Source of the DNA: Ruminococcus flavefaciens ND2009
GTDB taxonomy: Bacteria > Bacillota > Clostridia > Oscillospirales > Ruminococcaceae
DNA: 64,000 bases
Direction of reading: 5' to 3'
Assembly: GCF_000621785.1 (NCBI RefSeq)
Contig: NZ_KK211347.1
Coordinates: 248,001-312,000, forward strand
This document shows positions 55,922-64,000 of this stretch, in pieces. Numbering within the stretch: the first letter of the stretch is position 1; each line of letters starts with the position of its first letter. Below the pieces are notes generated by a model. The model was not told the DNA's origin. It saw nothing but the letters and a program-made list of their open reading frames with translations, and ran no database searches. A program made the translations under genes and the position numbers.

Positions 55922-56482
55922 ATGATCGGGAAAATACTTGAATACTTCAATACGGGCGTTCTCACAGCCGACGAGGAGGAGCTCAACGCAGCTGTCTGGG
56001 AGATATGTCAGGAGACTCAGAAAAAGCTCACGGAGCTGAATTACACCTACCACGATACTCCTCAGGTGGCAGAACTGCTGTCAGACATTATCGGCGAGAG
56101 AGTGGGAGAGGGCTTCCGTATGTTCCTGCCCTTCTATGCAGACTTCGGCAGGAATATCCACATCGGCAGGAATGTTTTCATCAATTCAGGCTGTCATTTC
56201 CAGGATCAGGGCGGCATCTACATAGGCGACGATACCCTCATCGGGCACAACGTGGTGCTTGCCACGGTGAATCACGCCATTGACCCTGCGGACAGGCGGT
56301 GCATATACCGTCCCATAAGGATCGGCAGCAGAGTGTGGATAGGCTCAAATTCAACGGTGCTCCAGGGAGTTACTATCGGTGACGGAGCTATCATAGCAGC
56401 AGGAGCTGTCGTAACAAAGGACGTTGCTCCCAACAGCATAGTCGGCGGAGTTCCTGCAAAGTTCATAAGGGACATAGTATGA
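55922..56482 (+). CDS. Maltose/galactoside O-acetyltransferase-family protein
   Basis: A 186-residue trimeric left-handed beta-helix acetyltransferase (LacA/Maa class). The family-typical [29 protein letters not shown] is followed by [14 protein letters not shown] with catalytic His (about residue 118), then [31 protein letters not shown] and [11 protein letters not shown]. It acetylates sugar hydroxyls with acetyl-CoA; acceptor unknown. The start of the next gene overlaps its stop (ATGA). Confidence 0.93.
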   Translation: MIGKILEYFNTGVLTADEEELNAAVWEICQETQKKLTELNYTYHDTPQVAELLSDIIGERVGEGFRMFLPFYADFGRNIHIGRNVFINSGCHFQDQGGIYIGDDTLIGHNVVLATVNHAIDPADRRCIYRPIRIGSRVWIGSNSTVLQGVTIGDGAIIAAGAVVTKDVAPNSIVGGVPAKFIRDIV

Positions 56483-57213
56483 GAAGGGACATATTCGTGG
56501 ACGACAGCTTCGCCCTGGGGGGATTTACCTCGGGCAGGGAGGGGATATGGACAAGAGACAGCGCCGATATGCCAGCCACAGCCGACTATTTGGAGCTCTG
56601 CGCCGCTCTTGGAACATCTCCTGAGAGAATGGTCCGTCCATATCAGGCAAATGGTCAGAGGGCTGCCATTGTGGAGCCCCGTCACGGCGGAAGCGGCATA
56701 ATCAAGGACAATGAGCTGACTAAAACGGACGGACTTGTCACTGCTCACAGGTGGCTTGTCCTGACGGTCATCGCTGCGGACTGCGCTCCCGTATATCTCA
56801 TGGACAGGGAGGCAGGCGTCATAGGGCTCATGCACTGCGGCAGACAGGCTGCGGCAGGGGAGCTGCTCCGCAACGGCGTGGACTGTATGGTATCACTGGG
56901 CGCTTCTGCTGAGCGTATCGCCATGATAATAGGTCATCACATTTGCAGGGACTGCTATGAGGTGGGCGAGGAGGTCTACAGGGAGTTTGCAGACTGCTTT
57001 CCCCCAGGGCAGCTGATGGAAATATTTGCAGTTAAAGACGGCAGATACTTCCTCAGCCTTTCACAGGCGCTGATATTCAAGGCGCTGGAGCTGGGCATTC
57101 CCGGAGAGAATATCTCCCTCCGCGGAGAATGTACCTGCCACTGCACCGACTTCTTCTCCTACAGACGGGGAGACAGGGGAAAGCAGGACCTTGCATATCT
57201 GATGATGAAATAA
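56479..57213 (+). CDS. pgeF: PgeF/YfiH-family (LACC1-like) multicopper-oxidase-fold protein
   Basis: A 244-residue cytoplasmic protein. [28 protein letters not shown] and [22 protein letters not shown] correspond to the family blocks with Cys, His and the usual HAGWR motif, here [21 protein letters not shown] is the third block. The family was once called polyphenol oxidase or laccase. Characterised members act as purine nucleoside phosphorylase or deaminase, or as a peptidoglycan-precursor proofreading hydrolase (PgeF). Replacement of the GWR residues makes this a divergent member, so activity is uncertain. Start overlaps the acetyltransferase stop. Confidence 0.82.
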   Translation: MRRDIFVDDSFALGGFTSGREGIWTRDSADMPATADYLELCAALGTSPERMVRPYQANGQRAAIVEPRHGGSGIIKDNELTKTDGLVTAHRWLVLTVIAADCAPVYLMDREAGVIGLMHCGRQAAAGELLRNGVDCMVSLGASAERIAMIIGHHICRDCYEVGEEVYREFADCFPPGQLMEIFAVKDGRYFLSLSQALIFKALELGIPGENISLRGECTCHCTDFFSYRRGDRGKQDLAYLMMK

Positions 57214-57249
57214 AAAGCGGCTGAACCGCAGCAATAAGGAGCTGATAAT

Positions 57250-59349
57250 ATGAGAGCAGGAAAGATAACAGCAGTATTTACCGCAGCGGCTTTTGCTCTT
57301 CCCATGGGTGCAAACGCTGCACAGGAGGAAAAGCACTGCCGCGTGGTGGGCTACCTCCCCGACTGGAGCTATCAGGCTTACAGTGACCTTGACCCCGCCG
57401 ACCTTACCCACATAAACATTGCCTTCTGCAACCCCGATGAAAACGGCAGGCTCTGCTGCAATATCCCCGACAGCGAGCTTGAAAGCATAGTGAAGTCCGC
57501 CCACGAGAAGGGGACGGAGGTCTTTGCGGCTCTCGGCGGAGGAGGGGGCTGTGACAACTATCTGAGGTTCATTGAGGAGCCCGACAGAATGGCGCAGTTC
57601 AGCTCCGACATCATGACCTACTGCGAGAAGTACGGCCTTGACGGCATAGACCTTGATATAGAGCTGGGTTCACAGGACAGGATATGGGACTACTACGGTG
57701 ACTGGTGCCTTCAGCTCAGGGAGCTCTGCGACGACAGGGACATGGAGATGTCCACGGCGACAGCCCGATGGGTAGCGGAAAAGGTAACACCCGAGACCTT
57801 TGCCCTCTTTGATTTTGTCAATGTTATGGCTTATGACAACGACGAGGACAGCAGCTCCCACGCCTCCTATGATTATTCCGTCAAATGTCTGGACTATTTC
57901 TCCGCGGTGAAGAAGATACCCTCTGAAAAGCTGGTGCTGGGAGTTCCCTTCTACGGCAGGGGCTATACAGCGGAGGGGGAGCTGGACTGGAATTCCTACC
58001 GCTCCTTTGCAGACCTTGTAAAGGACAACGCCGACAACTATTCCCGTGACAGCTTCAACGGCTATGCCTACAACGGCGCGGAGACAATGGCGAAAAAGGC
58101 AGAGCTGGCTAAAAACTACGGCGGTATCATGATATGGGAGCTCACACAGGACGTCAGGGGCGACAGCTCCCTGCTTAAAGTTATCGACCGCACTCTTTAT
58201 GGTGCTCCTTCGGCTGCTATTGGGGACGTGAACGGTGACGGTGAGTTCACAGTCGCGGACGCGGCTGCTTTGCAGGGCTGGCTGCTGAAAAAGGAGACTG
58301 CCCTTGCGGACTGGAGTGCAGGCGACTTTGAAAAGGACGGCGTTCTCGATGTTTTCGACCTTATGCTGATGAAGCAGGCTCTCATTGTGGCTGCTCCGAA
58401 GAAGCATATTGTAACTGTCACCAACACAGAGGAGCTTTATGAGGCGATGCGCAATGCAGCGCCCGGGGACGTGATAAAGGCTGCGCCGGGAAATTATGAC
58501 TGCACGTCTGAGACTATGGCTTCCGAGGCGGACGGCACTGCCGACGCTCCCATAACTCTCTGCGCCCTTGACCCCGATGAGCCGCCTGTGCTTACGGGAC
58601 AGAACACGGAGCACGGCTATGTTCTCCACATCATGGGTGACTACTGGGTGCTGGACGGACTTGTCTGCACAAACTGCCAGAAGGGCATAGTCCTTGACCA
58701 CTCCAATCACACTGTTATACAGAACTGCGAGCTTCACACCCTGGGAGCCGAGGCAGTGGCTATCCGCGACGGAAGCTCATACTGCACCGTAAAGGACAGC
58801 TATATCCACGATACGGGACTTGTTTCTCCCGGCTACGGCGAGGGCGTGTACGTTGGAAGTGCCAAGTCTACAACGGGCTTTGACTACAAGTGCGACCATA
58901 ATAAGATAATCGGCTGTACCTTCAAAAACGTAGCTGCCGAGCATATCGACGTCAAGGAGTACACCACGGATACGGAGATAAGCGGCTGCACCTTCTACGG
59001 AGACGGAATGACGGGAGCAAACTATGCAGGCAGCTTCATAGACCTCAAGGGCAATGACTGCTATGTTCACGACAATGTGGGCTACAGGAATGGCAATCCC
59101 AAGATAGTTGCCGCCTTTGAGATACACGAGCAGGTCGAAGGCTGGGGACTTCACCAGACCTTCGAGAACAACACGGTCTATATGGACCAGCCCTACGGCG
59201 CGGAGGATACCTCCCGCAGGATGTATGTAGTTGACGGCTGGTTCAGCGACTACTCCGTGAAGAACAACAGAGTGGACTACGGAAACGGACTTGTTCCCGC
59301 CAACAGCCGGGAGTACTACAATTCCGCCCACGTTACATATCTGGACTGA
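57250..59349 (+). CDS. Secreted GH18 chitinase-like - dockerin - parallel beta-helix protein
   Basis: A 699-residue exported protein. The signal peptide covers residues 1-23 (ends GANA). A GH18 domain covers 28-320, with SxGG-like ALGGGGG and the catalytic motif DGIDLDIE intact (acid Glu138), NVMAYDN and GVPFYGRGY. The dockerin lies inside the chain (325-380: GDVNGDGEFTVADAAALQGWLL, EKDGVLDVFDLMLMKQALI). Residues 385-699 form a right-handed beta-helix (DVIKAAPGNYDC, WVLDGLVCTNCQKGIVLDH, TVIQNCELHTLGAEAVAI) resembling polysaccharide-lyase helices such as PL6, without a family I can fix. AAGGAG precedes the ATG. Two catalytic modules around one dockerin are unusual; chitin, fungal wall or glycoprotein targets are possible. 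Confidence 0.88.
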   Translation: MRAGKITAVFTAAAFALPMGANAAQEEKHCRVVGYLPDWSYQAYSDLDPADLTHINIAFCNPDENGRLCCNIPDSELESIVKSAHEKGTEVFAALGGGGGCDNYLRFIEEPDRMAQFSSDIMTYCEKYGLDGIDLDIELGSQDRIWDYYGDWCLQLRELCDDRDMEMSTATARWVAEKVTPETFALFDFVNVMAYDNDEDSSSHASYDYSVKCLDYFSAVKKIPSEKLVLGVPFYGRGYTAEGELDWNSYRSFADLVKDNADNYSRDSFNGYAYNGAETMAKKAELAKNYGGIMIWELTQDVRGDSSLLKVIDRTLYGAPSAAIGDVNGDGEFTVADAAALQGWLLKKETALADWSAGDFEKDGVLDVFDLMLMKQALIVAAPKKHIVTVTNTEELYEAMRNAAPGDVIKAAPGNYDCTSETMASEADGTADAPITLCALDPDEPPVLTGQNTEHGYVLHIMGDYWVLDGLVCTNCQKGIVLDHSNHTVIQNCELHTLGAEAVAIRDGSSYCTVKDSYIHDTGLVSPGYGEGVYVGSAKSTTGFDYKCDHNKIIGCTFKNVAAEHIDVKEYTTDTEISGCTFYGDGMTGANYAGSFIDLKGNDCYVHDNVGYRNGNPKIVAAFEIHEQVEGWGLHQTFENNTVYMDQPYGAEDTSRRMYVVDGWFSDYSVKNNRVDYGNGLVPANSREYYNSAHVTYLD

Positions 59350-59350
59350 A

Positions 59351-59380
59351 AAAAGCCGCCCAACGGGCGGCTTTTCCTTT
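59351..59380. terminator. Bidirectional terminator
   Basis: AAAAGCCGCCC (59351-59361), AAC loop, GGGCGGCTTTT (59365-59375), between convergent genes. Confidence 0.9.
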
Positions 59381-59393
59381 TGCGGTCATATTG

Positions 59394-60338
59394 TCAGATA
59401 CCCTTGAAGGTTATCTTCTTGTACTTTTCAACTTTCTTGGCAACGGTCTCACGGGCAACGGGGTCCATGAAAAATCCGCCCTGTACATCTGCTATCTCGT
59501 CGCAGTGTACGCCGCGCCCCTCCTCGGTGGTACGGTCACGCTCAAGACCGTTTTCGGCGATAACGAACTTCCACTTGCCGTCATCGGTCTTTACAAGGTC
59601 GCCGCCTGCACCGCAGACTGCACATTCTATGGGGTACTTCAGACCGCCCCACTGCTCCTCTCCGAGACATAGGCAGTTGCTGTGACAGTTGGGACACCAG
59701 CCTGCATCGGGGTCTCCCAGCCATTTGCGCTCTGCAGCAGGAGTGTTCAGCGCCTTCATGACGTTCTCACCTATCTCCCTTGCACGGGCAAGCTTCTCCT
59801 CATACAGGAGCACCTGTGCGGGAGCAGGCACCTGTGTAGCCATATACATATCGACTACCTTGAAGCTGTTGGTGACTGTGGTTATCTGCATACATTCAAG
59901 AGCCAGTGACTGCCATGAACGGGTAGAGCCGCCCACAGCGATAAGAGCGCCCACACGGTCACGGGGCTCGATGGCGCCTATCTTGGTGAGGAAAGCCGAC
60001 TCGTAAGCCAGGTTCCTGTGCATGAACTTGAGGAACAGCGATGAGGGCATGAGAGCATATGTAGGAGCGGAGAAGATCACCGCGTCCTGATTGAGCATGA
60101 CCTCCATTATCTTGTGCTTGTCATCCTTGTCCTTCAGTGAGCAGCCTGTGTTCTTGCCCATGGACATACCCATGGTGCAGGCTGTACAGCCTGTACAGTC
60201 AAGGAGCTTATAGTCCTTGAGGTTTATCATTGTGATCTCCGCGCCCATTTCCTGACAGACGAGGAGAGCTTCCTTCAGAAGTATCTCGCAGTTGCTGTCT
60301 TTTCTGCCTGCTGTAACGCCCATTACTTTAAATCCCAT
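59394..60338 (-). CDS. NADPH-dependent FMN reductase/iron-sulfur flavoprotein-like with C-terminal Cys motif
   Basis: A 314-residue cytoplasmic redox protein. The flavodoxin-like domain (1-200) has KVMGVTAGRKDSNCEILLKEAL, the cysteine cluster LLDCTGCTACTMGMSMGKNTGC (possible 4Fe-4S ligands) and AVIFSAPTYALMPSSLFLKFMHR for FMN. The C-terminal part (about 215-250) carries CPNCHSNCLCLG and ECAVCGAGG, likely another metal site or zinc ribbon, not usual in this family. Electron partner and substrate unknown. AAGGAG precedes ATG 60338. Own promoter (60440-60468, minus). Confidence 0.85.
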   Translation of the reverse strand: MGFKVMGVTAGRKDSNCEILLKEALLVCQEMGAEITMINLKDYKLLDCTGCTACTMGMSMGKNTGCSLKDKDDKHKIMEVMLNQDAVIFSAPTYALMPSSLFLKFMHRNLAYESAFLTKIGAIEPRDRVGALIAVGGSTRSWQSLALECMQITTVTNSFKVVDMYMATQVPAPAQVLLYEEKLARAREIGENVMKALNTPAAERKWLGDPDAGWCPNCHSNCLCLGEEQWGGLKYPIECAVCGAGGDLVKTDDGKWKFVIAENGLERDRTTEEGRGVHCDEIADVQGGFFMDPVARETVAKKVEKYKKITFKGI

Positions 60339-60439
60339 AATAAAAACTCCTTTACTTATTGATATTGAGAGGTGAGTCCGTTCTGATGCGCCTTTTGTCC
60401 TTTTATAGCTGTAAAAAGCAGCTATTATGTCTTATCTCA

Positions 60440-60468
60440 ATTATACGCCATTACCGTCAGAAAATCAA
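60440..60468 (-). promoter_or_regulatory. Promoter of the FMN reductase-like gene
   Basis: On the minus strand: TTGATT (60468-60463), 17 bases, TATAAT (60445-60440). An ATAGCTG/CAGCTAT hairpin (60405-60425) lies in the leader. Between 60469 and 60597 I see nothing else. Confidence 0.75.
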
Positions 60469-60597
60469 CCTCTGGTGCAGTATTAAAACTCACAATATTA
60501 AAAGCGAAAAATTGTAAGTATTGTCGGTTGAAAAATAATGTGGAATGTGATAAAATTATTATTTATACTTTATGACTGAATGGAGCCATAGTTTATC

Positions 60598-60626
60598 TTG
60601 TACTTTATCCGCGGCTGTGTTATAAT
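60598..60626 (+). promoter_or_regulatory. Promoter of the decayed esterase gene
   Basis: TTGTAC (60598-60603), 17 bases, TATAAT (60621-60626). Confidence 0.65.
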
Positions 60627-60660
60627 GTCCTCATAAAAATATCTGAGAGGAGGGAATGCC

Positions 60661-61082
60661 GTGAAAAGCCTGTTACAGTATCACTTGCAGTTATTATCGC
60701 ACTTTGCGTTTCCGGCTGTTCACCGGATAAGAGAGCTGGCATTTCACTTGAGGATATATCCGGGGACGGCAGCAGTATCACCTGTACCTTTGACGGGGTG
60801 AAGCATGATATGATAGTTGATCTTCCCGAAATAAGTGAGAATGCTCCGCTGGTGGTAATGCTTCACGGCTACGGCGGATCGGCTGAGAGCTTCCGCACGG
60901 ATACGGCTTTTCACGAAAAAGCCAATGAGGAGGGCTTTGCAGTTGCCTATATTACGGGAGCCTGCGCTCCTGATGACTCTTTTTCCTCCACGGGCTGGAA
61001 CTCCTGGGACTGGAACAGCAACAGCCTCAGTGATATAGACACCACAGGGCTCATACTGGACTTTCTTGAGACTCAGAAGTAA
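60661..61082 (+). pseudogene. Decayed lipoprotein esterase (PHB depolymerase/LpqC-like)
   Basis: A GGAGGG site and GTG 60661 open a frame that is lost within a few codons. Shifting by one base near 60668 restores a lipoprotein signal, VSLAVIIALCVSGCSPDK, which continues as TCTFDGVKHDMIVDLPE and the hydrolase start VVMLHGYGGSAESFR ... FAVAYITGACAPD ... STGWNSWDWN. The frame ends at TAA 61082 after IDTTGLILDFLETQK, just before the place where the Gly-x-Ser-x-Gly nucleophile of this family should come. So the gene has an N-terminal frameshift and lacks its catalytic half. The frameshift might be a sequencing error; the truncation argues for real decay. Confidence 0.68.
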
Positions 61083-61194
61083 AACTTTATTTTATGCAAA
61101 AATTTACAATTTGTCCATATCTTTTCTTTGCAGTGATATATAATTATATATAGCGGTATTGACCGTGAATATGACGAGATGGGAGAATCGTTAA

Positions 61195-64000
61195 ATGAAA
61201 AAGAAAGCAAAAAGATTATTGGCTTCCCTTACTGCGGCGGCAGCAATGGGCGCAGTATGCTGCGCACCGCTGTCTGTGAACGGTATCAGGCTTGACCGGA
61301 CAGCTCTGACAGCAGATGCTGCTTCAACGCTTACATCAGGCGACTTTCAGTATACCCTTGACAACGAACTGGTGACTATCACCAAGTATACAGGTGACGG
61401 CGCTGAGGTGCTGATACCTGCCGAGATCAACGGCAGCAAGGTAGCTGTCATCGAAAAGAACGCTTTCAGGGATAACTTAACTATTACTTCAGTAACTATC
61501 CCCGCATCAGTCACAGCAATAAATAATCTGGCATTCTACGGCTGTAAAAATCTTACAACTGTAAAGCTCAGTGAAGGTCTCACCAATTTAGGCTATCACG
61601 CCTTTACAAATTCGGGCGTCAAGGAGATCGTTGTACCTGCGTCTCTGACACAGTGCGATCACGCTTTCACAGGCTCCGATCTTGAAAAGGCTTCTCTGGC
61701 AGACGGCACTGTTACCGTTGCCAATACACTGTTCTCGGGCTGCAGCAAGCTCAGCTCGGTAACTCTTCCAAAGACCGTTACCGTTGTCGGCAATTATGCT
61801 TTTGAGAACTGCTCCTCACTTGCTTCCATAGAGCTCCACGAAGGCATCGAGAAGCTGGGCTATCATGCGTTCACAGGCAGCTCTGTCACAGAGGTCACAA
61901 TTCCCGCATCGGTCACAGCTGCGGATCATCCATTCGCAAACTGCAAGGTGGAAAAGGCAGTATTTGCCGACGGCACCGAGACTATTCCGAATACTGTTTT
62001 CTCGGGCAGCGGAGCACTTGATTCCGTTACCTTCCCCGAGACACTGAAGGTTATCGGCAGCTACGCTTTTGAAGGCTGCTCCTCACTCACTTCCATCGAG
62101 CTCCCCGAGGGACTTGAGAAGCTGGGCTATCATGTATTCACGAACGCTGCGGTCAAGGAGGTCGTTATCCCTGCATCGCTGACAAGTTCAGACCATCCCT
62201 TCACAAACAGCGGTCTGGAAAAGGTATCATTTGCAGGCAGCAGAGAGGAGATACCCAATTATCTGTTCTCGGGCGTCAAGTCACTGACCTCAGTCACGCT
62301 TCCCGAGAATTTAAAGACCATCGGCAGCTATGCCTTTGACGGCTGCTCATCACTGTCCTCATTTGAATTTCCCGAGGGTATTGAGACAATACGCTATCAC
62401 GCATTCTCAAATACAACCTTCAAGGAGGTAAAACTGCCCTCCAGCCTTACATCATGCGATAACGGCTTTGCAGGCTCCGCAGTAACAAAGGCAGCGTTTG
62501 CAGAGGGCATGGAGACAGTTCCCGCAAGTGTGCTCAGCGACTGTAAGCAGCTGACAGATGTTACTATCCCCAAGACAGTTACAAAGATAGGCAATTTTGC
62601 GTTCAGATACTGCAAGTCACTGACATCATTCACCTTCCATGAGGGACTTGAGAATATCGGATACCACGCTTTCTCTGATTCAGGTCTTGCCGAGGCAGCT
62701 CTTCCCTCCACCATCAAGTCCTGTGACAACGGTTTTGCAGGTGCACCCATTGTTAAGGCTTCCATTGCAGAGGGCGCAGAAAAAGTTCCCTCAAATACAT
62801 TCAGTCAGTGCAGGATTCTCACAGATGTTACACTTGCCGATTCCATCAAGGCTATCGGCGACTACGGATTTGGCTATTGCAGCGCCCTTGCTGAGCTGGA
62901 GCTTCCCAAGAGCCTTGAGAGCATAGGCACGGACAGCTTCACAGGCTGTAAGGCTATGAAGACCATAAAGCTGCCCGATACCCTCAAGACCGTGGGCTAC
63001 CGCGCATTCTCCGATTCCGGACTTGAGGAGATAACCATTCCCGCTTCTGTCACCAAGCTGGACAATGCCTTTGCCGGCAGCAGTCTCCGCAAGGCAGTAT
63101 TTGAGGAGGGAAGCAAAGGTGTTCCTACCAACAGCTTCGCAGGCAGCCAGAACCTCAATGAGGTCGTTCTTCCCGACAGCGTACAGTCTCTCGGCAGCTA
63201 TGCTTTCTCAAGATGCACAAAGCTGAGAGGGATCGAGCTTCCCGAGAAGCTCGGCAGCATAGCTTCATACTGCTTCCGTGAATCAGGTCTCAGAAGCATA
63301 GACATTCCCGACAGCGTGACTAATATGGACACCTCTGCATTTGCTGACTGTAAGTCACTCAAGGAAGCCAATATAGGCTCAGGTATCATCAAACTCAAAG
63401 ACAGCGTCTTCAGCGGCTGTGTATCACTTGAAAAGGCAGTTATCTCCGGCAAGACAGAGAGTATCGGCAACAACACCTTCAAGGGCTGCCGCAGGCTGGC
63501 TGAGATTAATTATCCCAACGAATCCATTTCAAAGAATATCCATTCCTTCGATGATTGTTATGCTCTCAAGGATACCAGATTTGTGCTTCTTGAGCGCCCC
63601 GATTCTGATATTACCGTATCCGCAGGCAATATCGCCGTTGACGGTACAGCAGACGTTACAATTAACTATGCTCCTCTCAGCGGACGCTGCTCGGATGAGA
63701 GCAGTGCTGTACTTGTACTGAAGGTCTCAAACGGTCTCTCGCTCATAACTGATGCCGAGATAACAAATACCAACAAGAACACCTACAGCGGCGTAACTGT
63801 TTACAGGATACCCGTAAGTCCTGCGTCGGGACAGTTCAAGTTCAGCGTGAAGTCCCTCAAGTCAGGGGATTTCAGAGTTGAAGCCGACCTTGAATACGCA
63901 GAGGGCAAGACCACAAGAACAGAGCCTATCGACTCAGAGGCACTGAGCTCGGATATATTCGAGTTATGCGTTCCTCACACTGTGAATGCTCTCAAGACCG
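61195..64000 (+). CDS. Large BspA-type LRR surface protein (3' part beyond window)
   Basis: An open frame of at least 935 residues running off the window. The signal peptide (1 to about 43) starts MKKKAKRLLASLTAAAA and ends near LTADAAS. A SGDFQYTLDNELVTITKYTG unit is followed by LRR_5 repeats to about residue 790. In these, an 89-residue super-repeat recurs, marked by GYHAF at 61591, 61858, 62122, 62392 and 62656 and by GYRAF at 62995, so the array grew by tandem duplication. After about residue 795 comes a cohesin-like or beta-sandwich segment: ITVSAGNIAVDGTADVTINY, AVLVLKVSNGLSLITDAEI. GGGAGAAT precedes ATG 61195. Likely an adhesin; any dockerin or anchor would be outside the window. Confidence 0.87.
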   Translation, partial: MKKKAKRLLASLTAAAAMGAVCCAPLSVNGIRLDRTALTADAASTLTSGDFQYTLDNELVTITKYTGDGAEVLIPAEINGSKVAVIEKNAFRDNLTITSVTIPASVTAINNLAFYGCKNLTTVKLSEGLTNLGYHAFTNSGVKEIVVPASLTQCDHAFTGSDLEKASLADGTVTVANTLFSGCSKLSSVTLPKTVTVVGNYAFENCSSLASIELHEGIEKLGYHAFTGSSVTEVTIPASVTAADHPFANCKVEKAVFADGTETIPNTVFSGSGALDSVTFPETLKVIGSYAFEGCSSLTSIELPEGLEKLGYHVFTNAAVKEVVIPASLTSSDHPFTNSGLEKVSFAGSREEIPNYLFSGVKSLTSVTLPENLKTIGSYAFDGCSSLSSFEFPEGIETIRYHAFSNTTFKEVKLPSSLTSCDNGFAGSAVTKAAFAEGMETVPASVLSDCKQLTDVTIPKTVTKIGNFAFRYCKSLTSFTFHEGLENIGYHAFSDSGLAEAALPSTIKSCDNGFAGAPIVKASIAEGAEKVPSNTFSQCRILTDVTLADSIKAIGDYGFGYCSALAELELPKSLESIGTDSFTGCKAMKTIKLPDTLKTVGYRAFSDSGLEEITIPASVTKLDNAFAGSSLRKAVFEEGSKGVPTNSFAGSQNLNEVVLPDSVQSLGSYAFSRCTKLRGIELPEKLGSIASYCFRESGLRSIDIPDSVTNMDTSAFADCKSLKEANIGSGIIKLKDSVFSGCVSLEKAVISGKTESIGNNTFKGCRRLAEINYPNESISKNIHSFDDCYALKDTRFVLLERPDSDITVSAGNIAVDGTADVTINYAPLSGRCSDESSAVLVLKVSNGLSLITDAEITNTNKNTYSGVTVYRIPVSPASGQFKFSVKSLKSGDFRVEADLEYAEGKTTRTEPIDSEALSSDIFELCVPHTVNALKT

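Noticed and set aside
57670-58737. 355-codon minus-strand frame opposite the chitinase-dockerin gene
   Set aside because: Mirror of strongly biased codons in the real gene; no family motif.

Overview
The window looks like chromosome from a cellulosome-forming, low-to-mid G+C Firmicute of the Ruminococcus flavefaciens / R. albus group. Six predicted secreted proteins carry dockerin modules. They are a protein with no recognised catalytic domain, a cysteine-peptidase-like LRR protein, a pectate lyase, a serpin, a DUF4434-type glycosidase-like protein and a GH18 chitinase. Three large BspA-type leucine-rich-repeat surface proteins are present. Promoters are SigA-like with a near-invariant 17-base spacer, and Shine-Dalgarno sites are strong GGAGG types. 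The species is inferred from domain style only. I saw no rRNA, tRNA, CRISPR array or transposase.

Layout. 1-3400 (minus): a lipoprotein, two membrane proteins and an ABC ATPase, cut by the window edge. 3500-17300: accessory secreted proteins (dockerin protein, LRR proteins, pectate lyase, serpin) mixed with a double-flavodoxin protein, an ADP-ribosylglycohydrolase-like protein, a transcription unit with no convincing ORF (4630-4978) and a 30-residue peptide gene behind an LRR gene. 17350-20460: a small regulatory locus with two PH-domain membrane proteins flanking an MBL hydrolase, a LytTR regulator and a DUF3021 membrane protein, with LytTR-like direct repeats between divergent promoters. 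20570-38530: a 17.5-kb Wzx/Wzy-type surface polysaccharide cluster read as one unit behind tandem promoters and a structured 200-base leader. It has PglE/PglC/PglD-like initiation genes, glycosyltransferases, LicD with an ISPD/TarI-like cytidylyltransferase, polymerase, flippase, an ATP-grasp protein, a decayed CapK gene, a second aminotransferase and rmlABDC.

38600-47640: a dockerin protein, a radical SAM-phosphoribosyltransferase fusion (the most unusual single gene), a GntR/YtrA-ABC-CPBP operon with clear operators, then rtcB with a translationally coupled 55-residue gene and a leader peptide plus terminator in front. 47640-52720 (minus): an OmpR-family two-component system driving an FtsX-type ABC exporter. 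52720-61080: housekeeping and accessory genes (YaiI, GNAT, SGNH hydrolase, pseudouridine synthase, acetyltransferase, PgeF-like protein, chitinase-dockerin-beta-helix protein, NADPH-FMN reductase) and a decayed esterase. 61195 to the end: a large LRR protein running off the window.

Together the genes describe an adherent plant-fibre degrader: extracellular enzymes and a protease inhibitor attachable to a cellulosome, LRR adhesins and a rhamnose-containing surface glycan whose precursors are made in the cluster. The best candidates for something undescribed are the radical SAM-PRTase fusion, the structured polysaccharide leader RNA, the LytTR locus and the rtcB leader/55-residue protein arrangement.
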